From UBA7692 sp964650845 (GTDB taxonomy: Bacteria; Bacteroidota; Bacteroidia; Chitinophagales; LD1): a stretch of 64,000 nucleotides of DNA. Positions 1 through 8,024 of the stretch are shown here, one piece after another. The position numbers were made by a program, and so were the translations under genes. Location of the stretch: the NCBI GenBank assembly GCA_964650845.1, contig CAZYXR010000007.1:5599-69598 (forward strand), in the 5' to 3' direction. Each line of letters opens with the position of its first letter. Position 1 is the first letter of the stretch. The notes beneath the pieces were generated by a model that did no database searches, had not been told where the DNA came from, and worked only from the letters and a program-made list of their open reading frames with translations.

Positions 1-1406
1 CATTCCGTATAAATGGAGCAAAACAAAATGTAAAAGTTGGTGCCTTTTTTCAAAACAGAAGCAGAAATTTTGAGGCGCGCAATTTGTTTATGCGCAAAGT
101 GTATTTGAACGACTCTGTTCTATCATTACCTATTGAAAACATCATCAATCCACAAGGTTTTGAAAATGGCTCATTAAGGTTTGAACAAGTAGCTTTTCCT
201 CAAGACCAATACCGTGCAGTTTCAAATACTTATGCAGCTTTTGCCATGATGGAAAACACTATGAGCACCTGGTTTAAAATGGTGTGGGGATTCAGGTTTG
301 AATATTTTACACAAAACCTTACATCGGCAAACAAAATAAATGTGGACTTGGTGCGCGATGCTAATGGCAATGTAGTTTTAGACGAAAATTTTCAACCCTC
401 TTTTATTGGAAATTATGTAGATACTACATATAAAAAGAGCTACTACTCTGGCGTGTATACTGCCAATACAGCAGGTAAAATTTCTACAAAATTCCCACTG
501 CTACCTTCTATCAATTTCATTTTTAAATTGAATGATGCAATGAACTTTCGCGCCTCATATTCACAAAGCATGAGCCGACCTGAATTTAGAGAATGTGCAC
601 CTTTCAGATACTACGATTTTGTAACCGAATACGAATTGGTAGGCAATCCAAATTTGCTTCAAACTTTTATACATAATGCCGATTTACGTTATGAGTGGTT
701 TTTAGGAAAAGGGCAGGCAATAAATGCAAGTGTGTTTTACAAACGTTTTCAAAACACCATTGAGCTGGCTGCTCAATCAGGCGGAGGTGTGGATATTTAC
801 GCCTACTCTAATGCTACAAAAGCCAACTTGGTGGGTGTGGAATTAGAAGTGCGCAAAAACCTCGACTTCATTACAAAAAAATTAGAGGATGTTACCTTCA
901 CAGCAAATCTTTCATACATATACAGTAGGGTAGATTTAAGTAATGTAAAAAACCTTGCTGCCGATGAATTAAAACGCCCAATGATGGGGCAATCGCCATA
1001 CACCATTAACCTTGGCTTAGGCTATCAACATCCCAAAATTGGTTTTGGCGCAACCATTCTTTACAATCAGGTAGGCGAAAGATTGAGCGTTACCGGCATT
1101 ACCGGCAACCCTGCTTGGTACGAGCATTTCCGCCCGCTGTTAGATTTACAACTAAGTCAAAAATTTTGGGAAGATAGAGGCGTTATCCGCTTAACATTAA
1201 GCGACTTGATAGCAAAACCAACCATTTTCTACCAAAATCAACTAACGGCTAATGATGCTGCAGAAGTGAATAGTTCAAGCAATCCGAATGGCACGTTGGA
1301 GCAGATAAACAATCAAAATCGCCATTACCAAAAAGACCGCGATTATGTGGTGCGCAGCTTTAAAAACTATCGCACTTATACCTTGCAAATCGGCTTTACT
1401 TTTTAA
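1..1406 (+). CDS. TonB-dependent receptor, C-terminal barrel (5' end outside window)
   Basis: The reading frame is open from the first bases of the window, so this is the C-terminal part of a longer gene; the ATG at 84 is internal. The protein is rich in alternating aromatic and polar residues, as in outer-membrane beta strands. It contains a barrel stretch reading FRASYSQSMSRPEFRE, typical of Bacteroidota TonB-dependent receptors, and ends in IGFTF, the terminal-aromatic signature of outer-membrane barrels. Family members import large ligands such as siderophores, glycans or vitamins using TonB energy. The plug domain, TonB box and any neighbouring SusD are outside the window, so the substrate cannot be named. 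Confidence 0.85.
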   Translation, partial: FRINGAKQNVKVGAFFQNRSRNFEARNLFMRKVYLNDSVLSLPIENIINPQGFENGSLRFEQVAFPQDQYRAVSNTYAAFAMMENTMSTWFKMVWGFRFEYFTQNLTSANKINVDLVRDANGNVVLDENFQPSFIGNYVDTTYKKSYYSGVYTANTAGKISTKFPLLPSINFIFKLNDAMNFRASYSQSMSRPEFRECAPFRYYDFVTEYELVGNPNLLQTFIHNADLRYEWFLGKGQAINASVFYKRFQNTIELAAQSGGGVDIYAYSNATKANLVGVELEVRKNLDFITKKLEDVTFTANLSYIYSRVDLSNVKNLAADELKRPMMGQSPYTINLGLGYQHPKIGFGATILYNQVGERLSVTGITGNPAWYEHFRPLLDLQLSQKFWEDRGVIRLTLSDLIAKPTIFYQNQLTANDAAEVNSSSNPNGTLEQINNQNRHYQKDRDYVVRSFKNYRTYTLQIGFTF

Positions 1407-1483
1407 AAGCAATTTGTTACAACTTAATAAAAGGCTACTTTCATCTGTAACAAAAACTTCATTGTAGTTACACACATTTTTGT

Positions 1484-1544
1484 TTTAGACTACTTCACTT
1501 CGCAAGCTACGCTCAGTAATGACGCGCTTGTTTTGCTCAGAAAT
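1484..1544. repeat. Dispersed intergenic repeat, copy A
   Basis: This stretch of about 60 bp shares the core CAAGCTACGCTC and long flanking similarity (TTTnAGAnTACTTC before it, GTAAnnACGCG and TTTTGCnCAG after it) with 26731-26792, between cas1 and cas2. It lies in the 181-bp convergent gap between the receptor gene and the DUF721 gene. No gene was seen in it. Function is unknown; a small dispersed palindromic element is likely. Confidence 0.6.
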
Positions 1545-1587
1545 AAACTGTAAAGCGAAGATGACACAATTTACACAGCCGCATTTA

Positions 1588-1890
1588 CTAATACACTAAA
1601 ACTTCGTGAATGATTACCTCATTCATTTCTTTATTAAGTAGTTCTTTTATTTTGTTTCTGCTGTAATACAACTCTTGTTTTAATGCTGCCGAATCTACAT
1701 TGATGTACAACTTAGTTCCCTTTAAATGCAGCGACTTAGTGTGGTTCGAAATAGGCTTACCCATCAATTCATTCCACAATTGCCTAACTTTAAGTTCGTC
1801 CATGCGCGGCTTCAACTTCAAATCTTTTACAAGCGTTGATAGCGCATCACCTAAGCTAATTTGATTTTCGGAAGAAGGTCTGTAATACAT
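1588..1890 (-). CDS. DUF721 (DciA-like) domain protein
   Basis: This 100-residue protein has the DUF721 pattern: an N-terminal helix with SLGDALSTLVKDLKLKPRMDE, the W-x-E-L-x-G region (LWNELMGKPISNHTKSL), then short strands LKGTKLYINVDSAALKQEL and a final helix. Some members of the family (DciA) load the replicative helicase in bacteria lacking DnaC. For the short Bacteroidota forms the role is inferred, not shown. It follows the zinc protease gene by 18 bp on the same strand, so the two are probably co-transcribed. Confidence 0.75.
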   Translation of the reverse strand: MYYRPSSENQISLGDALSTLVKDLKLKPRMDELKVRQLWNELMGKPISNHTKSLHLKGTKLYINVDSAALKQELYYSRNKIKELLNKEMNEVIIHEVLVY

Positions 1891-1908
1891 TGTAGGCTAC
1901 CGTAACTA

Positions 1909-2580
1909 TTATCTTCTTCTCATAAAGATAGAAACATAATAAAGTAAAGTTGCCAAAGATGATATTGCAGCAACAACATAAGTCATTGCGGCCCATTTCA
2001 ATGCATCATAAGCCATATCATGTTCTTGTGCGGTTGTCATACCAGACGACTCTAACCATACTAAAGCACGTTTTGAAGCATCAAACTCTACAGGCAATGT
2101 GATGAATGAAAACAATGTAGTTAATGCAAACAATACAATACCGGCAAGCAATAAATATGGAAACATTGTAACCGTCAAAACACCTGCAAGCAATATCCAT
2201 TGCATATATCTTGATGCAAAACTAACTGCCGGAACCAGCATACTGCGCATACCTAACCAAGCATAAGCGCGTGCATGTTGCACCGCATGTCCACACTCGT
2301 GTGCGGCCACCGCTGCGGCAGCTACACTTCTACCATGATAAACATCGGTAGAAAGATTCACAGTTTTATCGGTAGGATTGTAGTGGTCGGTAAGCTTACC
2401 ATCTACACAAGTAATTTTCACATCGCCAACACCACTTTCGCGCAGCATCTTTGCGGCAATTTCGGCACCCGTCAAACTGCCTTTAAATGACACTTGCGAA
2501 TACTCTTCAAACTTACTTTTCAATCGCCATGAAACAAGAGCACTTGCTCCCATGGCTACCAACATTATTATCCAAATCAT
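1909..2580 (-). CDS. YugP-like membrane zinc metallopeptidase
   Basis: 223 residues. The first 20 residues form a membrane segment, and HECGH at residues 94-98 is the zinc-binding HExxH. Hydrophobic segments follow around residues 120-150 and at the C-terminus. Order and length fit the neutral zinc metallopeptidase family of Bacillus YugP (DUF2266), which is membrane-anchored with a poorly known substrate. The start is well supported because the membrane segment begins immediately at the Met. It is the first gene of a two-gene unit with the DUF721 protein. Confidence 0.85.
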   Translation of the reverse strand: MIWIIMLVAMGASALVSWRLKSKFEEYSQVSFKGSLTGAEIAAKMLRESGVGDVKITCVDGKLTDHYNPTDKTVNLSTDVYHGRSVAAAAVAAHECGHAVQHARAYAWLGMRSMLVPAVSFASRYMQWILLAGVLTVTMFPYLLLAGIVLFALTTLFSFITLPVEFDASKRALVWLESSGMTTAQEHDMAYDALKWAAMTYVVAAISSLATLLYYVSIFMRRR

Positions 2581-2679
2581 AATTTAACTTTGCTTTCTGT
2601 TAATCAAATATTGTGCTACATTCTGTAACTGACAAATTGTTACACGAATACTAATTAACAATATTGTTTTTGGCAGAAA

Positions 2680-3070
2680 CTATTGCACTTTTTTGTACAA
2701 AATGGCAAACTTGAACTTATCAATGGTTTGAATTTCGTAGTTCATCAAACCTGTGCTATTCACTTTTTTGAATGTACCATCCGGCAATAGCGAAANNNNN
2801 NNNNNNNNNNNNNNNNGTTTTTACAGTTATCTTTGTTTGTGTAGTTTTTAAACCTGGAGGAATTTCCGATAACATTGAGGCTTGCTCCACACTAATGCGT
2901 TGCACATCACCAATGTAATTTGAATTGCTTATAACCCTTGTTTCTAAAGGAAAGTCGCTTTGGGTTGATAAAAAATAAACTTGAAACGGGGTTTCGATTT
3001 GCTTGCTACACGAAGTAAACAGCATAGTAGAAGCGGCAATTGCCAGCATTAGGGATTTAGTAGTTTTCAT
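2680..3070 (-). CDS. Small lipoprotein, interrupted by an assembly gap (N 2796-2816)
   Basis: The start is placed at 3070, where MKTTKSLMLAIAASTMLFTSC gives a lipoprotein signal with lipobox ending at Cys21. A longer frame from 3142 would put 24 unlikely residues before it. Past the 21 Ns, the frame that keeps register ends at once at 2756. The neighbouring frame instead reads LPDGTFKKVNSTGLMNYEIQ and stops at 2680, and this aligns with LKDDGSFISTGGGYLHYEIK of the paralogue at 3171-3566. The gene therefore continues to 2680 and the N count is wrong by one modulo three. No function is recognised; it is probably an inner-face outer-membrane lipoprotein. Confidence 0.7.
2796..2816. other. Assembly gap (21 N)
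   Basis: A run of 21 undetermined bases inside the small lipoprotein gene. Comparison with the adjacent paralogue shows that the true gap length is not a multiple of three and may be longer than 21. Confidence 0.95.
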
Positions 3071-3170
3071 GGGTAATTCTTTGTACGTGCTTACCATATT
3101 TTGGTTACGCGGCCGCGAAAGAAGTGGAAATATTTTTTGCAAAAAAGCTTTTCACATTAGTTATGATGCT

Positions 3171-3566
3171 CTACAATTGTTTGATGTAGTCAATCACCAA
3201 CTTACGGTTCTCAATAATTTTTATCTCATAATGAAGATAACCTCCACCAGTAGAAATAAAACTTCCATCATCTTTTAAATCAAGCTTGGTAGTTGCCACC
3301 ACTTGGCCAAGCGCATCCACCGCATCTATGCGAATTATTTTTTCGTAAGTTATCAGTTTGTTGGTTGAAGTATCAGACACATAGCCTAAAGTCTTGCGCA
3401 CCTGAACCGGAGTTATCAACTTATCGTTTTGAGTAGCATATAGTGCTGGCAAACTTCTATTGGAAGTAAAAAAATATATCTCGTAAGGTGCTTCATTCTT
3501 TTTACAACCAGAAAAAAACATCATACTAAGCAAGAACATAGCAATAGATAAATTTACAAACTTCAT
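3171..3566 (-). CDS. Small lipoprotein, paralogue of the next gene
   Basis: 131 residues with a lipoprotein signal (MKFVNLSIAMFLLSMMFFSGC, Cys21 as the lipidated residue). The remaining beta-rich domain contains EIYFFTSNRSLP, matched by QVYFLSTQSDFP in the downstream gene at 2680-3070, and a C-terminal LKDDGSF...YLHYEIK stretch matched after the gap. The pair is a tandem duplication separated by about 100 bp. No catalytic motif or named family was recognised. Confidence 0.75.
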   Translation of the reverse strand: MKFVNLSIAMFLLSMMFFSGCKKNEAPYEIYFFTSNRSLPALYATQNDKLITPVQVRKTLGYVSDTSTNKLITYEKIIRIDAVDALGQVVATTKLDLKDDGSFISTGGGYLHYEIKIIENRKLVIDYIKQL

Positions 3567-3672
3567 TATTTCAACTTAATGAAATCACTTACGTTTTTTG
3601 AATAACAAAAGTTGCAAACCGTTCGCTGCTAAAAACCATTCATTTGTAATCAAAATTTTCGTTTTTCGCAGC

Positions 3673-4608
3673 ATGAAAAAATTGCTGTTGGTATTCTCGG
3701 CATTAACTTTATTGATAGTAGTAAGTTTTGCTGCAATCTGGTTTCGCCCATCGGCCATACTTCCAAAAGAAGAAGTAAAAAAAGCCATTCGCTTACCCGA
3801 ATCAAAATTTGTTGAATGGCGTGGAGGCGAAGTTCATTATATTGATGAAGGGCAAGGGGTTCCCTTTGTAATGATTCATGGCTTTAGTGGCTCTCATCGC
3901 AACTTTAGCAAAATTGCAGAAATGCTAAAAACCGATTTTAGAGTAATACGCGTGGATTTGCCGGGTTTTGGGTTAAGCGATTTGCCACATCTAAATGAAG
4001 GCGAATCGGCAATAGACATGTATCGCGATTATACCAACTTCATAGTAAATGAATTGCAATTGGATTCATTTTATTTAATGGGCAACTCTATGGGAGGAAT
4101 GGTATCGTGGATTGCAACACACGACCATCCAGAAAAAGTAAAGAAACTTATTCTATGTGCCAGCGCGGGTTACGATTTAGAAAAAGTTGCAAGCAATGCC
4201 GTAGGCATTGTAAAAAACCCACTTACTGCAAAGCTACTGAGCAGAGGAATACCAGAATTTGTAAGTAAGCGCACAGCCCTAAAATGCTGGTACGATGATA
4301 CTATGGTAAAAAGCGAATCTGTACACCAAACAAATATGATATGGAACAGAGAAGGAAACATTGCAGCAATACTTGCATTAGGCACATCTACCGATTTTCC
4401 TGATACAGCATGGATAAAGGATGTAAAATGCCCAACGCTAATTGTATGGGGCAAACAAGATGCCATAGTGCCATTTGAACATGCAGCAAGATTCCATCGT
4501 GATATAAAAAGCAGCAAGTTGGTTGAGTTTGACAAATGCGGACATCTGCCAATGCTTGAAAAGGCCGAAGAATTGAAAGAAAACATTCTACACTTCGTAA
4601 ACAGCTAA
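3673..4608 (+). CDS. Alpha/beta hydrolase with N-terminal membrane anchor
   Basis: The start is placed at 3673, where MKKLLLVFSALTLLIVVSFAA forms a signal or anchor; the frame extends upstream to 3598 without coding character. The hydrolase fold is complete: oxyanion segment HGFSGSHRNF, nucleophile elbow GNSMGG (Ser139), acid in WGKQDAIVP (Asp263) and histidine in CGHLPMLE (His291). This arrangement is typical of serine esterases and C-C bond hydrolases of the MhpC/lipase type. The substrate cannot be inferred from the neighbours, and the product is probably periplasmic or membrane-tethered. Confidence 0.85.
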   Translation: MKKLLLVFSALTLLIVVSFAAIWFRPSAILPKEEVKKAIRLPESKFVEWRGGEVHYIDEGQGVPFVMIHGFSGSHRNFSKIAEMLKTDFRVIRVDLPGFGLSDLPHLNEGESAIDMYRDYTNFIVNELQLDSFYLMGNSMGGMVSWIATHDHPEKVKKLILCASAGYDLEKVASNAVGIVKNPLTAKLLSRGIPEFVSKRTALKCWYDDTMVKSESVHQTNMIWNREGNIAAILALGTSTDFPDTAWIKDVKCPTLIVWGKQDAIVPFEHAARFHRDIKSSKLVEFDKCGHLPMLEKAEELKENILHFVNS

Positions 4609-4764
4609 AGCTGTGAAATTGGACTGAAATGTTACAGAGTTTGTGTGCAAAACATCTGGAATTAAAATAGGAAATTCAAACTGGCTACCATTATCAAAAA
4701 AGGAATAATTTGACGTATCTCGAAAGTCGATTTATGTAAAATTCATCTACTTTCGAGCATAAAA

Positions 4765-4788
4765 AAAGCCGCTTTTGCAAGCGGCTTT
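4765..4788 (-). terminator. Rho-independent terminator of the rpsC-rpsD operon
   Basis: A 10-bp perfect stem (AAAGCCGCTT / AAGCGGCTTT) with loop TTGC is followed, on the minus strand, by a run of seven Ts. It lies 20 bp past the rpsD stop, so it ends the ribosomal operon. No rpoA or rplQ follows. Confidence 0.9.
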
Positions 4789-4807
4789 GATATAATGTGC
4801 TACATGA

Positions 4808-5413
4808 TTATTTAGAGTACAACTCTACAATCAATTGTTCATTGATGTTTTCTGGAATTTGATCGCGCTCAGGAAAATCAAGGAAAGTACCTTCAACTGA
4901 TGATTCATCTAATACCAACCAGTTGAATTTTTTTGAACGTCCAGTTAAAGCATGTTGAACAACATCTAAGTTTTTACTTTTCTCGCGCAAGGCAACTTTA
5001 TCGCCAGGGCGCAAAGTGTAAGAAGGTATATTTACAACATCGCCATTTACAGTAACGTGTTTATGCGACACCAATTGGCGCGCTTGCATACGTGTTACAG
5101 CAAATCCTAAACGGTAAACTGTGTTATCCAAGCGACCTTCTAACATTTTCAAAAGGTTTTCACCTTTTACACCTTTTTTACGAGAAGCTTTCTCGAACAA
5201 ATTGCGGAACTGACGCTCCAACAAACCGTAGGTGTATTTTGCTTTTTGCTTTTCAGCCAATTGAACAGCATACTCACTTTTTTGCTTACGCTTTTTTGAA
5301 AGCCCGTGCTGCCCTGGAGGGTAGCTACGCTTGTCAAAATTTTTGTCTTCGCCAAAAATAGCATCACCAAATTTGCGTGCAATCTTTGTTTTTGGTCCTG
5401 TATAACGAGCCAT
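4808..5413 (-). CDS. rpsD: 30S ribosomal protein S4
   Basis: 201 residues, the usual length for S4, starting MARYTGPKTKIARKFG. It has the basic central domain (YGLLERQFRNLFEKA) and the S4 RNA-binding fold (LEGRLDNTVYRLGFAVTRMQARQLVSH). S4 nucleates assembly of the small subunit by binding 16S rRNA. The usual neighbours rpsM, rpsK, rpoA and rplQ are absent. It directly follows rplX by 21 bp and is the last gene before a terminator. Confidence 0.97.
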   Translation of the reverse strand: MARYTGPKTKIARKFGDAIFGEDKNFDKRSYPPGQHGLSKKRKQKSEYAVQLAEKQKAKYTYGLLERQFRNLFEKASRKKGVKGENLLKMLEGRLDNTVYRLGFAVTRMQARQLVSHKHVTVNGDVVNIPSYTLRPGDKVALREKSKNLDVVQHALTGRSKKFNWLVLDESSVEGTFLDFPERDQIPENINEQLIVELYSK

Positions 5414-5434
5414 TGCTTATATCTTTTCTTTTGT

Positions 5435-5746
5435 TTAGTCTAATGTTTTATCAGTTTTTTTGCTGAAGCGAACAGTTTTACCTTTCTCTTCTCTGCGGCC
5501 TACTCTGGTAGGTTTTCCATCGCTCAACAATGCCACATTAGAAATGTGAACAGAGCCTTCGCTCTTTACAATACCTCCATTTGGATGCTGTGCACTTGGT
5601 TTGCTGTGCTTGGTTTGAAGGTTTATGCCTTCAATAAAAATACGGTTTTTTGCTTTGTCAATCTCGGTAATGCGACCTTGCTTGCCTTTATCATCACCAG
5701 TGATAACCTGAACCGTGTCTCCCTTTTTTACATGTAATTTAGCCAT
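5435..5746 (-). CDS. rplX: 50S ribosomal protein L24
   Basis: 103 residues with an N-terminal KOW motif (KKGDTVQVITGDDKGKQGRI) and a conserved GINLQTKHSKPSAQHPNGGIV segment. L24 starts assembly of the large subunit. It follows rplN by 27 bp as in the standard spc order, but rplE, which normally comes next, is replaced here by rpsD. Confidence 0.97.
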   Translation of the reverse strand: MAKLHVKKGDTVQVITGDDKGKQGRITEIDKAKNRIFIEGINLQTKHSKPSAQHPNGGIVKSEGSVHISNVALLSDGKPTRVGRREEKGKTVRFSKKTDKTLD

Positions 5747-5773
5747 GACTTTCTCTTTTAATTCTGTTGAGGT

Positions 5774-6142
5774 TTATAGTACTTCAGGAGCCAATGAAAT
5801 AATTTTCATGAACTGTTTATCACGCAATTCGCGAGCCACTGGTCCAAAAATACGTGTTCCGCGTGGTTCGTCTTGGTTGTTCAACAACACAACCGCATTG
5901 TCGTCAAAACGAATATATGAACCATCTTTTCTGCGAATGTGTTTGCTGCTGCGTACTACAACTGCTTTGCTCTTTGAGCCTTTTTTTACACCACCGGTAG
6001 GCAATGCTTTTTTAACAGTAACAACAACCTTATCTCCAATGCTGGCGTAACGTCTTTTAGAACCGCCAAGAACACGGATTACAAGCACTTCTTTTGCTCC
6101 ACTGTTGTCGGCAACTTGTGCCCTACTTTCCTGCTGTAACAT
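5774..6142 (-). CDS. rplN: 50S ribosomal protein L14
   Basis: 122 residues, MLQQESRAQVADNSGAKEVL onward, full-length and typical of L14, including the signature RVLGGSKRRYASIGDKVVV. L14 binds 23S rRNA and forms an intersubunit bridge. It sits between rpsQ and rplX, as in most bacteria. Confidence 0.97.
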   Translation of the reverse strand: MLQQESRAQVADNSGAKEVLVIRVLGGSKRRYASIGDKVVVTVKKALPTGGVKKGSKSKAVVVRSSKHIRRKDGSYIRFDDNAVVLLNNQDEPRGTRIFGPVARELRDKQFMKIISLAPEVL

Positions 6143-6181
6143 TTCGTATTAATTTATTATTTCTTACCTCTTATTCGAAAA

Positions 6182-6436
6182 TTATTTAGCACGCTCAACC
6201 ACTTCAACCAATCTCCAGCGTTTAGTTTTGCTTAATGGACGGGTTTCCATAATGCGCACAGTATCGCCCGATTTAGCATCATTTTTTTCATCATGGGCTT
6301 TGAACTTCTTAGTTTGCTTGATGAACTTTCCATAAATAGGATGCTTTACTTTACGCTCAATAGCAACAGTAATGGTTTTGTCCATTTTGTCGCTGGTAAC
6401 AAGTCCTACACGTTCTTTTCTGAGATTGCGTTCCAT
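6182..6436 (-). CDS. rpsQ: 30S ribosomal protein S17
   Basis: 84 residues with the S17 core (KERVGLVTSDKMDKTITVAI and GDTVRIMETRPLSKTKRWRLVEV). It is a primary 16S rRNA-binding protein with an OB fold. The start is 2 bp from the rpmC stop, showing tight coupling. Confidence 0.97.
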   Translation of the reverse strand: MERNLRKERVGLVTSDKMDKTITVAIERKVKHPIYGKFIKQTKKFKAHDEKNDAKSGDTVRIMETRPLSKTKRWRLVEVVERAK

Positions 6437-6438
6437 GA

Positions 6439-6681
6439 TTATGCCTTCGCTGTTTTACGTTTATTTAATTCTGTAAGCAATCTTGCCACATTTCTACGTT
6501 TAGCGCGAATAGAAGCAGGATTGTCTAAAGTTGTAATTGCATGTGTAAACTCAAGACGTTGCAATGCAGCTTTATCTTCAGTTACTTTTACCGCCAAATC
6601 TTCAGTAACTAATTGCTGAACATCTTTTTGGCTTAATTTTTTATTAGTTCCCATTGTATTAAACTTAGGCTCGTTAGTCAA
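6439..6681 (-). CDS. rpmC: 50S ribosomal protein L29
   Basis: 80 residues, slightly longer than many L29 proteins because of an N-terminal extension (MTNEPKFNTMGTNKKLSQ); an alternative start is Met10. The two-helix L29 pattern ends with ITTLDNPASIRAKRRNVARL. It abuts rplP with no gap. L29 lies near the polypeptide exit tunnel. Confidence 0.93.
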   Translation of the reverse strand: MTNEPKFNTMGTNKKLSQKDVQQLVTEDLAVKVTEDKAALQRLEFTHAITTLDNPASIRAKRRNVARLLTELNKRKTAKA

Positions 6682-7119
6682 TTATTTTGCAGCAGCAGTC
6701 ATTTCAACTGCATCGTGTGCTGTAATGAATTTAGTTAAAACCGGCAATTTTTGTGCTGCCAAACGCATAGCTTCTACAGCCACATCGCGTGGAACTCCAT
6801 CGCATTCAAACAAAATTGTTCCAGGTTTTACGATAGCGCACCATCCTTCTGGATTACCTTTACCTTTACCCATCCTAACTTCGGCTGGTTTACGAGTAAT
6901 AACTTTATCAGGAAAAATACGAATCCAAACTTTTCCTTCACGCTTCATAAACCTTGTAACAGCAATACGAGCTGCTTCCAATTGGCGATTTGTGATTTTG
7001 CAAGAATCCATACTTTTTAAAGCGTAGGTTCCAAATGCAATTGAAAAACCGCGCGATGCAACACCTTTATTGCGTCCCTTCTGGGTTTTGCGGAATTTCG
7101 TCCTTTTAGGTAATAACAT
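6682..7119 (-). CDS. rplP: 50S ribosomal protein L16
   Basis: 145 residues with the full L16 signature: MLLPKRTKFRKTQKGRNKG at the start and RMGKGKGNPEGWCAIVKPG in the middle. L16 helps position tRNA at the A site. It follows rpsC by 28 bp. Confidence 0.97.
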   Translation of the reverse strand: MLLPKRTKFRKTQKGRNKGVASRGFSIAFGTYALKSMDSCKITNRQLEAARIAVTRFMKREGKVWIRIFPDKVITRKPAEVRMGKGKGNPEGWCAIVKPGTILFECDGVPRDVAVEAMRLAAQKLPVLTKFITAHDAVEMTAAAK

Positions 7120-7147
7120 GACTATCGAATTATTCTTTTTCTAAAAT

Positions 7148-7918
7148 TTATTTTCTATCGCGGTTTTCGCGTGTGCGATTTCCACCTCCAGCACCACCTC
7201 TGCGCGGTTGTCTGCGTTCTTGCCCACCACCTTCGCTGTTGTTGCTACCGGTGTTTACGTTGTTTGCAGCAGCAGCTAACGACAAATCTCTTTTGCCATA
7301 AACTTCGCCACGGCAAATCCATACTTTAATTCCTAATTTACCATAAACGGTTAAAGCTTCAGAAAGAACGTAATCAATATCCGCTCTCCAAGTATGCAAA
7401 GGCACACGTCCTTGTTTGTACTCTTCGCTACGGGCAATCTCTGCACCACCAATACGACCGCTTACACGCACTTTTATACCTTCGGCACCCATGCGCATAG
7501 CAGAAGCAATTGCCAACTTAACGGCTCTTCTGTAATTGATACGCGCTTCTAATTGCTTTGCGATTGTTTCGCCTACAATAGCAGCATCAGTTTCTGGTCT
7601 GCGAATTTCAGAGATATTAATTTGAACATCTCTTCCGGTCAATTTTTTAATTTCTTCTTTAATTCTATCAACTTCATTACCTCCACGACCGATGATGATA
7701 CCCGGACGAGAAGTGTGAACGGTAATAGTTACGCGATTCAATGTGCGCTCAATAGTTACTTTAGAAACTCCGCCTTTGTTGATACGCGCTCTTAGGTATG
7801 CTCTAATTTTTTCGTCTTCAATAAGTTTTAAAGACGCATCTTTTCCTGCATACCAATTGCTGTCCCATCCGCGAACAATTCCTAACCGATTGGCTACAGG
7901 ACTGGTTTTGTGACCCAT
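7148..7918 (-). CDS. rpsC: 30S ribosomal protein S3
   Basis: 256 residues: N-terminal MGHKTSPVANRLGIVRGWDS, a KH domain with GIIIGRGGNEVDRIKEE, and a C-terminal domain, then a low-complexity Gly/Arg/Asn tail of about 40 residues (QERRQPRRGGAGGGNRTREN). S3 lies at the mRNA entrance. The usual upstream genes (rpsJ, rplC, rplD, rplW, rplB, rpsS, rplV) are absent. rpsC is the first gene of its operon and has a clear promoter 40-70 bp upstream. Confidence 0.97.
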   Translation of the reverse strand: MGHKTSPVANRLGIVRGWDSNWYAGKDASLKLIEDEKIRAYLRARINKGGVSKVTIERTLNRVTITVHTSRPGIIIGRGGNEVDRIKEEIKKLTGRDVQINISEIRRPETDAAIVGETIAKQLEARINYRRAVKLAIASAMRMGAEGIKVRVSGRIGGAEIARSEEYKQGRVPLHTWRADIDYVLSEALTVYGKLGIKVWICRGEVYGKRDLSLAAAANNVNTGSNNSEGGGQERRQPRRGGAGGGNRTRENRDRK

Positions 7919-7959
7919 ACTGTGTTGTTTTTTTCCTCTGTTTTATTTAAAAAGGGCTG

Positions 7960-7990
7960 CAAAGATAGTATTTGGATGAAGTAAAGCAAA
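7960..7990 (-). promoter_or_regulatory. rpsC: Bacteroidota-type promoter of the rpsC operon
   Basis: On the minus strand, TTTG (7990-7987) is followed after exactly 19 bp by TATCTTTG (7967-7960), a perfect match to the Bacteroidota consensus TTTG-N19-TAnnTTTG. Transcription would start near 7953, leaving a leader of about 35 nt before the rpsC ATG. Confidence 0.75.
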
Positions 7991-8024
7991 TGTTAGCGTG
8001 AAAATTTTCCAATAACATCAAAAC

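Noticed and set aside
1407..1587. Possible tRNA or small gene in the gap after the TonB receptor
   Set aside because: No cloverleaf or coding frame found; only the dispersed repeat is supported.
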